Source: Hanstruepera flava
GTDB lineage: Bacteria > Bacteroidota > Bacteroidia > Flavobacteriales > Flavobacteriaceae
DNA: 64,000 nucleotides
Direction of reading: 5' to 3'
NCBI RefSeq assembly: GCF_023634025.1
Contig: NZ_JALJCW010000002.1
Location: forward strand, 1-64,000
Shown here in pieces: positions 24,429-32,744 of this stretch. A model generated the notes under the pieces. It was not told the DNA's origin. It saw nothing but the letters and a program-made list of their open reading frames with translations, and did not search any database. The position numbers and the translations under genes are program-made. The first letter of the stretch is position 1, and each line of letters starts with the position of its first letter.

Positions 24429-25469
24429 ATGGACGATTATACACCAGAAAATCAAACTGAAGATGATGACTTGTATGAGCATTATGCTTTTACAGCAGAA
24501 AAAGGTCAGCAACCGCTTCGTATAGATAAATACCTTATGAATTTTATTGAAAATGCTACGCGCAATAAGATTCAAGCCGCCGCAAAAAACGGTAATATTT
24601 ATGTGAATGATGTTCCTGTTAAGCAAAACTACAAGGTCAAACCTTTTGATAAAATACGGGTACTTTTTGAACATCCACCTTATGAGTATTTACTGACTCC
24701 TGAAAACCTGCCTCTTAATATTGTTTATGAAGATAACGATTTGTTGGTGGTCAATAAAGAAGCTGGTATGGTTGTGCATCCAGGACATGGTAACTATTCA
24801 GGAACTTTAATCAATGCGTTGATTTATCATTTTGATAATTTACCCAATAATTCAAGTAACAGACCTGGTTTGGTTCACCGTATCGATAAAGATACCAGTG
24901 GTTTATTGGTTATAGCTAAAAACGAAGAGGCTATGACCCATTTAGCTAAACAGTTTTTCGATAAAACCAGTGAGCGGGAATATGTGGCTTTAGTTTGGGG
25001 GAATATTGAAGAAGACGAAGGCACTATAGAAGGCAACATAGGGAGGCATCCTAAAAACAGATTGCAAAATACGGTTTACGAAGGGGATGATGCCGACAAA
25101 GGAAAACCAGCTGTTACCCACTATAAAGTTTTGGAGCGTTTAGGTTATGTGACTTTAGTGTCTTGCAGTTTGGAAACCGGACGTACACATCAAATACGTG
25201 TGCACATGAAACACATTGGGCATACATTGTTTAATGACGAACGTTATGGTGGCGAAAAAATACTAAAGGGAACCACCTTTACTAAATACAAGCAGTTTGT
25301 AGAGAATTGTTTTAAGGTGTTGCCACGCCAAGCATTACATGCTAAAACGTTGGGTTTTGAACATCCAATAACGGGTGAAATTATGCGATTTGATTCTGAA
25401 ATTCCTCAAGATATGCAAGCTTGCATTGAAAAATGGCGCCAGTACTCCAAGCACCAATCCAACGAATAA
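24429..25469 (+). CDS. rluD: RluA-family 23S rRNA pseudouridine synthase (RluD type)
   Basis: 346 residues. An S4 RNA-binding domain occupies about residues 20-85 (LRIDKYLMNFIENATRNKIQ). The catalytic domain follows, with the motif HRIDKDTSGLLVIAKN containing the catalytic Asp, plus GRTHQIRVHMKHIGHTLFNDERYGG. It converts uridines to pseudouridine in 23S rRNA. The presence of S4 and overall length favour RluD over RluA or RluC, though site specificity is not provable here. It is translated from the same mRNA as the PASTA gene. Confidence 0.88.
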   Translation: MDDYTPENQTEDDDLYEHYAFTAEKGQQPLRIDKYLMNFIENATRNKIQAAAKNGNIYVNDVPVKQNYKVKPFDKIRVLFEHPPYEYLLTPENLPLNIVYEDNDLLVVNKEAGMVVHPGHGNYSGTLINALIYHFDNLPNNSSNRPGLVHRIDKDTSGLLVIAKNEEAMTHLAKQFFDKTSEREYVALVWGNIEEDEGTIEGNIGRHPKNRLQNTVYEGDDADKGKPAVTHYKVLERLGYVTLVSCSLETGRTHQIRVHMKHIGHTLFNDERYGGEKILKGTTFTKYKQFVENCFKVLPRQALHAKTLGFEHPITGEIMRFDSEIPQDMQACIEKWRQYSKHQSNE

Positions 25470-25509
25470 ATTTTATTTATAATTTCATAGAAACAAAAAC
25501 CATTGTAGG

Positions 25510-25540
25510 TTGATATTTTCTACAGGTAATTGTAAATTTG
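25510..25540 (+). promoter_or_regulatory. Promoter of yaaA
   Basis: TTG (25510-25512) and TAAATTTG (25533-25540) are 20 bases apart, matching the consensus. The G of the -7 element lies 19 bases before the ATG at 25559. Confidence 0.7.
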
Positions 25541-25558
25541 AGACAAATCTTTATGTCA

Positions 25559-26317
25559 ATGAAATTAGTATTATCACCTGCCAAGTCTTTAGATTATGAA
25601 AGCAAGTTGCCAACAACCAAAACCACTGAAGCTTGTTTCTTAAATGAAGCCGAACGCCTGAACAAGCTGTTAAAAAAGAAATCGGCAAAGAGTTTATCAA
25701 AATTGATGAGCATTTCTGATAATCTGGGGCAGTTGAATTATGAACGTAATCAAGAGTGGCAGTTGCCTTTTACAAAAGATTCAGCTCGACAAGCGGTTTA
25801 TGCTTTTAGTGGAGACGTTTACAGAGGGTTGGATGCGTATACTATTTCTGAAAAACAATTAGATAAACTTCAAGATACCGTGAGGATTATTTCGGGATTG
25901 TATGGGGTGTTGAAGCCTTTGGACTTGATTATGCCCTATCGCCTAGAGATGGGAACCAAATTCCCTGTTGGGAAAAACAAAAACTTGTATGAATTCTGGA
26001 AAAAGAAAGTCACTCAAGCTTTAAATGATGAATTGGAAGATGATGAGCTTTTTTTAAACTTGGCCAGCAACGAGTATTTTAAAGCCATTGATACCAAAGC
26101 GCTAAAAGTACCGGTGGTTACAGCTAACTTTAAAGATTTAAAAAATGGTGAATACAAAACCATCATGACCTTTGCAAAGTTAGCGAGAGGTTATATGACC
26201 CGATATATCATAGACACTGATGCTAAAACTTTAGATGACATCAAAGGGTTTAATTATGAAGGGTATGGCTTTAGTGAAAGTATGTCAACCGATACCGATT
26301 TAGTATTCATTAGATAG
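25559..26317 (+). CDS. yaaA: Peroxide stress protein YaaA (UPF0246)
   Basis: 252 residues from ATG 25559, giving [14 protein letters not shown], which aligns with the usual MkillSPAKtl start. An ATG two codons earlier (25553) is possible; a TTG at 25538 lies in the promoter and is rejected. Conserved parts are [39 protein letters not shown] and [11 protein letters not shown]. In E. coli YaaA limits free iron during hydrogen peroxide stress and binds DNA through a cactus-shaped fold. The gene ends four bases before the convergent THX gene. Confidence 0.9.
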   Translation: MKLVLSPAKSLDYESKLPTTKTTEACFLNEAERLNKLLKKKSAKSLSKLMSISDNLGQLNYERNQEWQLPFTKDSARQAVYAFSGDVYRGLDAYTISEKQLDKLQDTVRIISGLYGVLKPLDLIMPYRLEMGTKFPVGKNKNLYEFWKKKVTQALNDELEDDELFLNLASNEYFKAIDTKALKVPVVTANFKDLKNGEYKTIMTFAKLARGYMTRYIIDTDAKTLDDIKGFNYEGYGFSESMSTDTDLVFIR

Positions 26318-26320
26318 CCG

Positions 26321-26452
26321 TTAAGCTTTCGCTTTTTTATTGACGTTAATTTTATCTTCGGGCTTAACTTTTTTCTTGATACGTGGTCGTCTTACACCAT
26401 AGGTACCCCTGTTAATTTTACCACGTTTTGTTTTTTTGTCTCCTTTTCCCAT
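26321..26452 (-). CDS. 30S ribosomal protein THX
   Basis: A 43-residue, very basic protein, short enough to be missed by automatic gene callers. It begins MGKGDKKTKRGKI, continues NRGTYGVRRPR and ends in a Lys-rich tail. The pattern MGKGDkkTkrGKi--GsyG--RPrk is the signature of ribosomal protein THX, which sits in the head of the small subunit in Thermus and is present in Bacteroidota. Coding runs from ATG at 26452 to TAA at 26321. The gene lies alone between two plus-strand genes. Confidence 0.9.
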   Translation of the reverse strand: MGKGDKKTKRGKINRGTYGVRRPRIKKKVKPEDKINVNKKAKA

Positions 26453-26520
26453 TTTCAGTTATTTATACATTTCTTAAGATAAGAAAATTTTATACTTTGG
26501 TCAAATAGAGAAAATTTATA

Positions 26521-27240
26521 ATGCATTACTATCTTATAATAGCCCTACAAGGATTTTGTATTTATCATTCCATTAAAAACAGGAATAATTACTATTGGAT
26601 TTTTTTAATAATTTTTTTGCCCTTGGTTGGTTCGGTAATTTATTTATTGACTCAAGTTTTTAGTAAGCGCGATGCTAAAAAGATATCCAACGAAATAACT
26701 ACTATAATTAATCCAACCAAAAAAGTAAAAGATTTAGAGCAAAAACTTAAGTTTTCAGATACCTATCAAAACAGAGTGGATTTAGCAGATGCTTATTTTC
26801 AAATACATGATTTTGATCATGCTATTTTCCATTATCAAAAAGCTTTAGAAGATAAGTCCCAAAATAATGATTATATAAAGCAACAGCTTATTGCTGCTTA
26901 TTTTAATAAAGGCGATTTTAAGGACGTTATTAATTTCTGGGAACAGATGAATGAAGGGAATTTTAAAAATTCTGAATCGGAATTTCTATATGGTATGGCA
27001 CTATACAAAAGTGGCTTTGTGGATAAAGCTGAACAGTATTTGAGAAATGTAGACAAACGTTATTCAAATTATGAGGAGCGGTTGCAATTGTCAAAGTTTC
27101 TATTTGAAATTGGGAAGGAGTCTGATGCTAAAGAAATTTTAAATGAGATTTATGCCGAATCTCAACATATGACAAAAATTAATAAAAGGAAATACCGAAC
27201 AACCATACTGGAGGTAGAAAAACTTTTAAGGGATACATAA
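26521..27240 (+). CDS. Membrane-anchored tetratricopeptide repeat protein
   Basis: 239 residues. Residues 1-50 form two hydrophobic segments, the second (YYWIFLIIFLPLVGSVIYLLTQ) resembling the PLDc_N module found before cardiolipin synthases and other membrane proteins. From about residue 75 there are TPR-like helix pairs (NRVDLADAYFQIHDFDHAIFHYQKALEDK, then KQQLIAAYFNKGDFKDVINFWEQ, then SEFLYGMALYKSGFVDKAEQYL). It is probably a scaffold facing the cytoplasm; partner unknown. Its stop codon overlaps the next gene's start (TAATG). Confidence 0.8.
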   Translation: MHYYLIIALQGFCIYHSIKNRNNYYWIFLIIFLPLVGSVIYLLTQVFSKRDAKKISNEITTIINPTKKVKDLEQKLKFSDTYQNRVDLADAYFQIHDFDHAIFHYQKALEDKSQNNDYIKQQLIAAYFNKGDFKDVINFWEQMNEGNFKNSESEFLYGMALYKSGFVDKAEQYLRNVDKRYSNYEERLQLSKFLFEIGKESDAKEILNEIYAESQHMTKINKRKYRTTILEVEKLLRDT

Positions 27241-27911
27241 TGTTTCTCCACAAACATCCATATAAACCTTTTATTCAAGAAAACACGACAAAATTAATTG
27301 TAGGTACCTTGCCACCGCCACGTTTTTCTACGGGCGATTTACTGGAAAAGGATGTCGATTTTTGCTATGGTAGTTACTATAACAGTCTGTGGTTGTTTAT
27401 TGACGAAATTCATGATTTAAATTTACGTTACGATAATTCGGAAGAAGCCATTGAAGAGCGCAAAGCGTTTTTAATTGCGCATCGAATAGGTGTTTGTGAT
27501 ATTGTGGAATCAGCTGAGCGCAACAAGATTGATGCGTCTGATTTGGGGATGACAAACATTGTGCTACGGGATTTGGTGGGTTATTTAAAGCAATATCCTA
27601 ATATTGATACCTTACTGTTTACTGGTGGCAATAGTAAAAATGGTCCTGAATATTTTTTTAGAAAACATATTAAGGAATATAACCTAAAGCTTGAATTGAT
27701 TTCAAGCGAAATACCTAGAATACACCAATTTGAGTTATGTCATTCAGCTAGAAATGACAAACGTATTATTAAAACGGTTTCGTTAACATCGGGATCTGGT
27801 GCGGCCAATATTTCCATTAGCCGAATGCCTTTGTATAAACAGTTAAAGGCCAAAGACCCAAAATTCAATACGTTTGATTTTCGGGTAATGCAGTATCGGG
27901 AGTTTTTTTAG
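27240..27911 (+). CDS. Uracil-DNA glycosylase superfamily protein
   Basis: 223 residues. The early motif VGTLPPPRFSTGDLLEKDVDFCYGSYYNSLW resembles the UDG-fold start (G-x-x-P), with a later FTGGNSKNGPEYFF and HSARNDKRI near the end. The fold assignment is likely, but the catalytic residues of canonical UDGs (GQDPYH and HPSPLS) are not present, so base specificity is unknown and the protein may not act on uracil. It is translationally coupled to the TPR gene. The 21-bp tandem array starts 35 bases after its stop codon. Confidence 0.68.
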   Translation: MFLHKHPYKPFIQENTTKLIVGTLPPPRFSTGDLLEKDVDFCYGSYYNSLWLFIDEIHDLNLRYDNSEEAIEERKAFLIAHRIGVCDIVESAERNKIDASDLGMTNIVLRDLVGYLKQYPNIDTLLFTGGNSKNGPEYFFRKHIKEYNLKLELISSEIPRIHQFELCHSARNDKRIIKTVSLTSGSGAANISISRMPLYKQLKAKDPKFNTFDFRVMQYREFF

Positions 27912-27945
27912 GTGTTGGAGAGGGGAGTGTGAAAAGAACATAGTC

Positions 27946-28226
27946 AATAACTCCTGGGGAATGCTTAATAACTACTTGTGAATGGTTAATAACAAGTCGG
28001 GAATGGTCAATAACAACTGGAACATGGTCAATCAAAAGTCTGGAACGCTTAATCAAAAGTCTAGAATGCCCAATCAAAACTCTGGAACGGTCAATCAAAA
28101 GTCTGGAACGACCAATCAAAACTCTAGAACGGTTAATCAAAAGTCTGGAACGGTCAATCAAAACTCTAGAACGGTTAATCAAAAGTCTGGAACTGTCGAT
28201 CAAAACTCTGGAATGTGCAATCAGGA
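27946..28226. repeat. Tandem array of a 21-bp repeat, 13 full units
   Basis: Thirteen full 21-base units plus a partial one lie between the UDG-like gene and a minus-strand orphan gene. Most begin AATCAAAA, continue with GTCTGGAAC or CTCTAGAAC, and end in GGTC or GGTT. The four leftmost units begin AATAAC. Towards the right two versions alternate, making a 42-base higher-order unit. Both strands stay open as seven-residue protein repeats, simply because 21 is a multiple of three, so I do not call a gene here. There are no unique spacers, so it is not a CRISPR array. Confidence 0.95.
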
Positions 28227-28318
28227 CTTATATATGATGAAACTTATAGAAGTACTTTAGTGAAAAGTTAATGGGTTTTTACATGTTTTTTGCTTCAGTT
28301 CTTTGTTGCCAGTAGTAT

Positions 28319-28906
28319 TTATTCGGATTTTTTACTTACAAACTTTAATTTTCCATCTATGGTTTTCCAAGTTTCTATTTGATTTATTCCTTTTCTATCA
28401 GGTTCAGTAATATATCGTTTCGTAAGAATTGGAATTCCATTTTCTAATTTATAATAATCTTTATAAAATTTTGGAAGATATTCTCTCCAAGACGAAATAA
28501 TTAGTTTTTTTTCATAATCGAATTCTGGTGATATAATTATTTCGTAATCAGTATTACTTTCAAACAGTTCAGTTTCGTGATTATAAATCCAATATAAATA
28601 TGGAAATGAATATTCGGCTGGAATTGATTTAATGATTCGAAAGTCAATATAATTATCAAAATTCATATCTTCAATTTCTATAATTAATTCGTTTTTTATA
28701 AATGAGGAAAAATTATTCTCGCTTGGAATTATTTTTTGAATAAAGAGTCCATTTTTAAAGACTTTAATTTCGGTTATTTTGCAATGGCTTTCGTCACAAT
28801 CTTTTGATAGCTGAAATTTAAATCCGTCAATATTCATCTCAATTATTTCTTGCGAATAAAGTTCAAATGAAAATAAAATTAGTAATGTTAGCAGAGCTTT
28901 TCTCAT
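28319..28906 (-). CDS. Secreted orphan protein in an accessory stretch
   Basis: 195 residues with a signal peptide (MRKALLTLLILFSFELYSQ). The mature protein is strand-rich and contains EDMNFDNYIDFRIIKSIP, which resembles the D-x-NFD-x-x-D motif of XAC2610-like periplasmic proteins; this is a weak assignment. No catalytic motif is visible. The start codon lies two bases from the attC-like element at 28908-29033, as expected of a cassette gene. A nine-base direct repeat TTGTTGCCA brackets it (28303-28311 and 28908-28916). Probably acquired. Confidence 0.7.
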   Translation of the reverse strand: MRKALLTLLILFSFELYSQEIIEMNIDGFKFQLSKDCDESHCKITEIKVFKNGLFIQKIIPSENNFSSFIKNELIIEIEDMNFDNYIDFRIIKSIPAEYSFPYLYWIYNHETELFESNTDYEIIISPEFDYEKKLIISSWREYLPKFYKDYYKLENGIPILTKRYITEPDRKGINQIETWKTIDGKLKFVSKKSE

Positions 28907-28907
28907 A

Positions 28908-29033
28908 TTGTTGCCAACGGCTGGGCTATGCGCAGTTACGTTCTGGATTTTTGATTATGTGAATTTATTCACAAATAATTAAAAAGACAAGTAGAACGTG
29001 ATCAAATTGCTTATAGCCATTGATGTAGCAACG
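28908..29033 (-). repeat. Second attC-like cassette recombination site
   Basis: The arms CCAACGGCTGGGCTATGCGC and TTATAGCCATTGATGTAGC match those of the element at 81-217. The inner hairpin is different in sequence (GTGAAT-TT-ATTCAC, 28959-28972) but lies in the same place. The pattern of conserved outer arms with a variable centre fits integron attC sites. The right end GATGTAGCA (29022-29030) recurs inverted as TGCTACATC at 29065-29073 with no gene between, suggesting a gene-less cassette. The interpretation is inference. Confidence 0.6.
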
Positions 29034-29162
29034 TTTTCCCTCGATGGTCAGCTTCAGCTGAATGTGCTACATCTCGTTATATGCGTATAAATATATTTTT
29101 TTTAGGGTTTATTTTCTGGATAAGGGTACTTTTTTTGTTGGTTTTAGGCTAATGGCAGAGAG

Positions 29163-29301
29163 ATTGCTTCTGCTGACGTTTACAGTCAGCATCGCAATGA
29201 CGGTTTAGATGCCCAGACTCTTGACACTTATGTTTGGGACATGGGGTTCTCGATGCATTCCGACGCTTCGGTCGGACACTTGTTCTGACGCTTCGGTCGG
29301 A
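29163..29301. repeat. Intergenic hairpins of the dispersed-repeat type
   Basis: The 300-base gap before the cyclase gene contains a long imperfect hairpin at 29163-29198: ATTGC...TGCTGAC-GTTTACA-GTCAGCA...GCAAT. It also holds two direct copies of GACGCTTCGGTCGGA at 29262-29276 and 29287-29301, each able to fold on itself. Such sequences resemble the dispersed intergenic repeats of flavobacterial genomes. No gene was seen in this gap. Confidence 0.6.
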
Positions 29302-29350
29302 ACACTCGAACAGACGGTTTTTGGTTGTTTATGATGCTATAGGTGGTTAT

Positions 29351-30181
29351 TTAATTATCCAACAACGCTATAATTCTTAATGGTGCACCAGTACCACCTT
29401 TTATTTTCATAGGTAGGGCAATGACCTCAAAATTTTCACTGGGAAGTTTGTCTAGATTGGTTAAGTTTTCAAAGGCTGGAATGTTTTTAGAAAGCAGTAT
29501 AACATGACTTTTAAACAATTGCGATTGGCCGTAATCTATACTGGGTGTATCAATTCCAATAGCTTTAATGTTTCTATTATCAACCAACCACTGGGCAGCT
29601 TCAGGTGATAGTCCTGGAAAGTGCAACAAAGCAATAGCATGGTCGCCACGTTCTGTTGTGCCTAAATATTTTTCTTTATTGGGATAGTATTTGGCAAAAC
29701 CAGTTTGCAATAATACAATACTGCCATCAGGAATTTGATGGCCTATTTGATTTTCCCAGTTGGTTAAATCTTCAATGGAAATCAGGTAGTCCGGATTATC
29801 CTTGGCATTTTTGGACACATCAATTTTTATGGCTGCACCCACTAAATGCTCCAAAGGAATTTCTTCAACCGTTTGTCCGGTTTTTGAAAAATGAATGGGT
29901 GCATCTATATGGGTTCCGCCATGTTCGGCAGTGGCAAAGTTGTTGGCAGAATAGTAAAAGCCTTTATCGGTATCACCAGCAAAAACGGTATCGAGTTCAA
30001 ACTCTTTGGCTGTTACCCAATACACGGTTTCCTTGGAATATTCGTGTGACAAATCTACTAGGGTTTTATTGGTTAGTTTTTGGGGTTGAACATTGGTTTC
30101 TGCTTCTTGAGTTTTGGATTGCTGGTTGCAGCTTATAATTGCTAAACAGAAGAAGATGCTTAATACGATGCGCTTTAACAT
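29351..30181 (-). CDS. Cyclase-family (kynurenine formamidase-like) lipoprotein
   Basis: 276 residues. A lipoprotein signal ends in the lipobox AIISC. The mature protein is a complete cyclase-family domain (about 38-270): LVDLSHEYSKETVYW, then HGGTHIDAPIHFSKTG with the metal-binding H-x-GTH-x-D motif, then VLLQTGFAKYY, LHFPGLSPEAAQWLVDN and GIDTPSIDYG. Characterised members hydrolyse N-formylkynurenine or cyclic imides in the cytoplasm, so export to the envelope is unusual and suggests a different substrate. It is followed by 170 bases of repeats and has no partner genes nearby. Confidence 0.85.
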   Translation of the reverse strand: MLKRIVLSIFFCLAIISCNQQSKTQEAETNVQPQKLTNKTLVDLSHEYSKETVYWVTAKEFELDTVFAGDTDKGFYYSANNFATAEHGGTHIDAPIHFSKTGQTVEEIPLEHLVGAAIKIDVSKNAKDNPDYLISIEDLTNWENQIGHQIPDGSIVLLQTGFAKYYPNKEKYLGTTERGDHAIALLHFPGLSPEAAQWLVDNRNIKAIGIDTPSIDYGQSQLFKSHVILLSKNIPAFENLTNLDKLPSENFEVIALPMKIKGGTGAPLRIIALLDN

Positions 30182-30225
30182 AACAAATGGGTTGGAAGTT
30201 TCTAGTTAAAGATACGGAAAGATAC

Positions 30226-30819
30226 TTATTTTGAGGTGGTTATAATTTTTTCAATATCCAACCCTTCGCCAAAATTATAGATAGCAGACATGGCATCTTT
30301 CATAGTTATGTTATGATACTCAAACTCATTATTAATCATATAGCGTACTTCGCCAGCATCAATCTTGGGCGCATCAGGAATATAAATGGCAGTATAATTA
30401 GCGGTCTTATCTGTTATAAAAGCAATTTTATAACTGTTGTCTTCTTTAAAAATTATACCCTGCCAAAACTGGTTAATTACATTATCGCGATCGCCTATTA
30501 AGCGAAACTTCAACATTTGTAGTGATGGTAAAAAAACAAATAGTTTTTTTTCAAGTCCAGAACTCCATTTTTTAACTATACCTTTTTCTATTAATATACC
30601 TGCAACAAAACACAATAATAGAATTAATACTATTGTAACAATAATTATAGAAGCAGGTCCGAAAAAGCTTTGTAAATCTAGGGTTTCGCTTATTTTGGTG
30701 CTGATGGGTTTTAATATTTGGTGAAGTTCTTTCCAAGCTAACAATACCAATAAAATGGGAACCATAAAAAATAATCCTCCAAATACTAAAGCTCGTGATG
30801 ATTTGTTAATGAATGCCAT
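30226..30819 (-). CDS. DUF502 family membrane protein
   Basis: 197 residues. Two membrane helices (about 11-28 and 52-76) are followed by a cytoplasmic or periplasmic domain containing VFLPSLQMLKFRLIGDRDNVINQFWQGIIF, then FITDKTANYTAIYIPDAP. These correspond to the DUF502 pattern, in which the P-x-PxP/APxG segments are central. Function unknown. It lies six bases after the DUF481 gene and shares its transcript. Confidence 0.75.
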   Translation of the reverse strand: MAFINKSSRALVFGGLFFMVPILLVLLAWKELHQILKPISTKISETLDLQSFFGPASIIIVTIVLILLLCFVAGILIEKGIVKKWSSGLEKKLFVFLPSLQMLKFRLIGDRDNVINQFWQGIIFKEDNSYKIAFITDKTANYTAIYIPDAPKIDAGEVRYMINNEFEYHNITMKDAMSAIYNFGEGLDIEKIITTSK

Positions 30820-30825
30820 AGTTGT

Positions 30826-31848
30826 TTAGTTAAATTCCCAGCCAAAAGTGGATTGAAATACGTAATCTGAAACCGATGCGCCTTCAACAGGTTTACTATC
30901 GTAGTTATAGGTTAGACCGAGTTTTATAAAAAAATCTAGTGGTAAATCGTACTTTAAGTTAAGATCGTAGTCAACCCTATAACGTCCACCTTGGGTTAAG
31001 CTAGGATAGAAAGTTATATCTGTTGTAAGATTAAAATCTTTTACATCAAACACATCTAATGCTAAACCTAGATAGGCTTCTAGTGAATTTCTATTGGTAT
31101 TGCTTACATCGGTAAATTTTTCGTTGTTGAATGCTAAACCAAATCCGCCACCAAAATACATTTTATTGGAATGTATAACGTATTTACCCAAACCACTTTT
31201 AACGGTTGAACGCAATTGCAGTTTTTGTTCATCATTAGAAAGAAAATCTCCGGAGAATGAATAAAACCAATCGTTTTTCATGAAGTATTTAAGGCCTGCA
31301 GAAGCATCCATACGATCTGTAGCTGCTACACTGTCCTGGTTACTACGTACTTGATTGTAACTACCGTACAATTTCCATTTATAAGCCGTATAACTTAAGT
31401 TACTATTTATAGACAATTGACTTAAATTATTACTTTTTGTTATGTTATAGCCCAACGAAACTGAAGCGACAATTCTGGATAGGAATTTTTTCTTTACCGG
31501 ATTAATGTAAACAATATCCTTAATTCTAACTTTTTCATTATTGTAGCCCTTTAATGTAACTACTGCAGAATCGCCTTCTTTGGTGTACATGGAGCTGTTA
31601 ATACGTGTACCATTTGACAGCGTCATTAAATAGGTTTGTTTACTTTTAATACTCATGATATCTACCCAAGTAATGGTAAAATCGGAGTCGCTATAATCGG
31701 TTTCAATGGTGACAATGCCACGATCCATAGATTTAATTTCACCAACCAATTTATCTTTATTTTTTAACACAATGGTATCATTTTGTGACCAAAGTGTTAG
31801 AGGTGTTACAATAAATAATAAGATAAAATTAAGTTTAAGGCGTTTCAT
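30826..31848 (-). CDS. DUF481 outer-membrane beta-barrel protein
   Basis: 340 residues with a signal peptide (KLNFILLFIVTPLTLWSQ). The N-terminal part (about 25-115) is a small strand domain with TIVLKNKDKLVGEIKSMDRGIVTIETDYSD. The rest alternates hydrophobic and polar residues as in an outer-membrane barrel, with the DUF481 pattern around SASLGYNITKSNNLSQ-like strands and a terminal strand ending in Phe (YVFQSTFGWEFN). Such proteins are related to salt-induced outer membrane protein YdiY. Role unknown. Confidence 0.78.
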   Translation of the reverse strand: MKRLKLNFILLFIVTPLTLWSQNDTIVLKNKDKLVGEIKSMDRGIVTIETDYSDSDFTITWVDIMSIKSKQTYLMTLSNGTRINSSMYTKEGDSAVVTLKGYNNEKVRIKDIVYINPVKKKFLSRIVASVSLGYNITKSNNLSQLSINSNLSYTAYKWKLYGSYNQVRSNQDSVAATDRMDASAGLKYFMKNDWFYSFSGDFLSNDEQKLQLRSTVKSGLGKYVIHSNKMYFGGGFGLAFNNEKFTDVSNTNRNSLEAYLGLALDVFDVKDFNLTTDITFYPSLTQGGRYRVDYDLNLKYDLPLDFFIKLGLTYNYDSKPVEGASVSDYVFQSTFGWEFN

Positions 31849-31866
31849 CTTTAAGGTTTTTCTAAA

Positions 31867-32694
31867 TTATCCTTTTGGAAACAACAATACAATCATGGCT
31901 CTAAAACCCCAATCTGCTGTATTGGCATTACCATAAGGTATTCTTGGGCCTATGGCGAACTGTGTCAGTTGTTTGCCAATGCTAAAAACTTTAGCGCCTA
32001 TAAGATGAAGGCTTCCCGAAGTAGCATCTGCTTCCCAGTTTTGGGTTAATTCTGTATTAAGGGTTATAGAATACCCACCTTTAATGTTTTTGGCTATAAA
32101 GGGTTGTAAAAACGTGTTGTTTACATCGGCTCTATTATTGCTTCCAGCTACAGACCAAATATGGTTAACTAAAGCTCCAATTGTGAATTTACCAGCTTGT
32201 TTTAAAACAACAGCAGTTGGACCCATTCCAAATTTTTCAGTGCCAAGCAAGTTGTCTGTAGCAGTTGGAACCAAAAACACAGGTCCTGCTCCCCAAATTA
32301 GCCCTCCTGAAGTAGGCTCTTTTGGAGAGAAAAAACCACTAACAACGGCATCGCTCAACCCAAATTGGCTACCACTGTTACCATATACATTGTTTTGAGA
32401 AATTACAGGTAAAATAACACGACCAATTAAATTCCAATTCCCACTGATGCTTATTGGTATTACGGGTTGAATATTAAGGGTCATTCGTGAACCGTTTTCA
32501 GAACCAATTCCAAAATCAAAATTCCCTTGAAACGGCACACTTATTAAACTGGCGACAGGGTTTTGCAATTGTTTGGCCAATTTATCGGCTTGAGATATTT
32601 CTTGATCTTGATTATCAGCTGAATTATCAGAATTATTTTGAGCAAAAGAAACGCAATGAATTAATAGAATGAACAGAAAGGAAAGCTTTTTCAT
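31867..32694 (-). CDS. Outer-membrane transporter-like protein
   Basis: 275 residues with a signal peptide ending SFAQ. After a polar Asn/Asp/Gln-rich linker the chain contains QNPVASLISVPFQGNFDFG and long amphipathic strands (NLIGRVILPVIS, GAGPVFLVPTATD, FTIGALVNHIWSVAG, GYSITLNTELTQNWEAD). This matches a family often annotated as transporter or neuromedin U and related to beta-barrels of the aromatic-compound uptake group. It lies 18 bases upstream of the DUF481 gene. A weak -7-like element (TATCTTTA) lies at 32717-32724. Confidence 0.7.
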   Translation of the reverse strand: MKKLSFLFILLIHCVSFAQNNSDNSADNQDQEISQADKLAKQLQNPVASLISVPFQGNFDFGIGSENGSRMTLNIQPVIPISISGNWNLIGRVILPVISQNNVYGNSGSQFGLSDAVVSGFFSPKEPTSGGLIWGAGPVFLVPTATDNLLGTEKFGMGPTAVVLKQAGKFTIGALVNHIWSVAGSNNRADVNNTFLQPFIAKNIKGGYSITLNTELTQNWEADATSGSLHLIGAKVFSIGKQLTQFAIGPRIPYGNANTADWGFRAMIVLLFPKG

Positions 32695-32744
32695 TTTTTA
32701 TGATTGATTTACATGCTAAAGATAAATGTTTTAAAATAAAACTA

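Noticed and set aside
27946-28226. Possible CRISPR array
   Set aside because: Units are contiguous, there are no unique spacers and no cas genes nearby.
27865-28260. Frames of 92 and 112 codons on the two strands over the 21-bp array
   Set aside because: Both are open because the unit length is a multiple of three; they have no signal, start context or other conserved part. One also overlaps the end of the UDG-like gene.
29656-30138. A 160-codon plus-strand frame opposite the cyclase gene
   Set aside because: It is Trp- and His-rich shadow text; the minus-strand gene carries the metal motif and lipobox.
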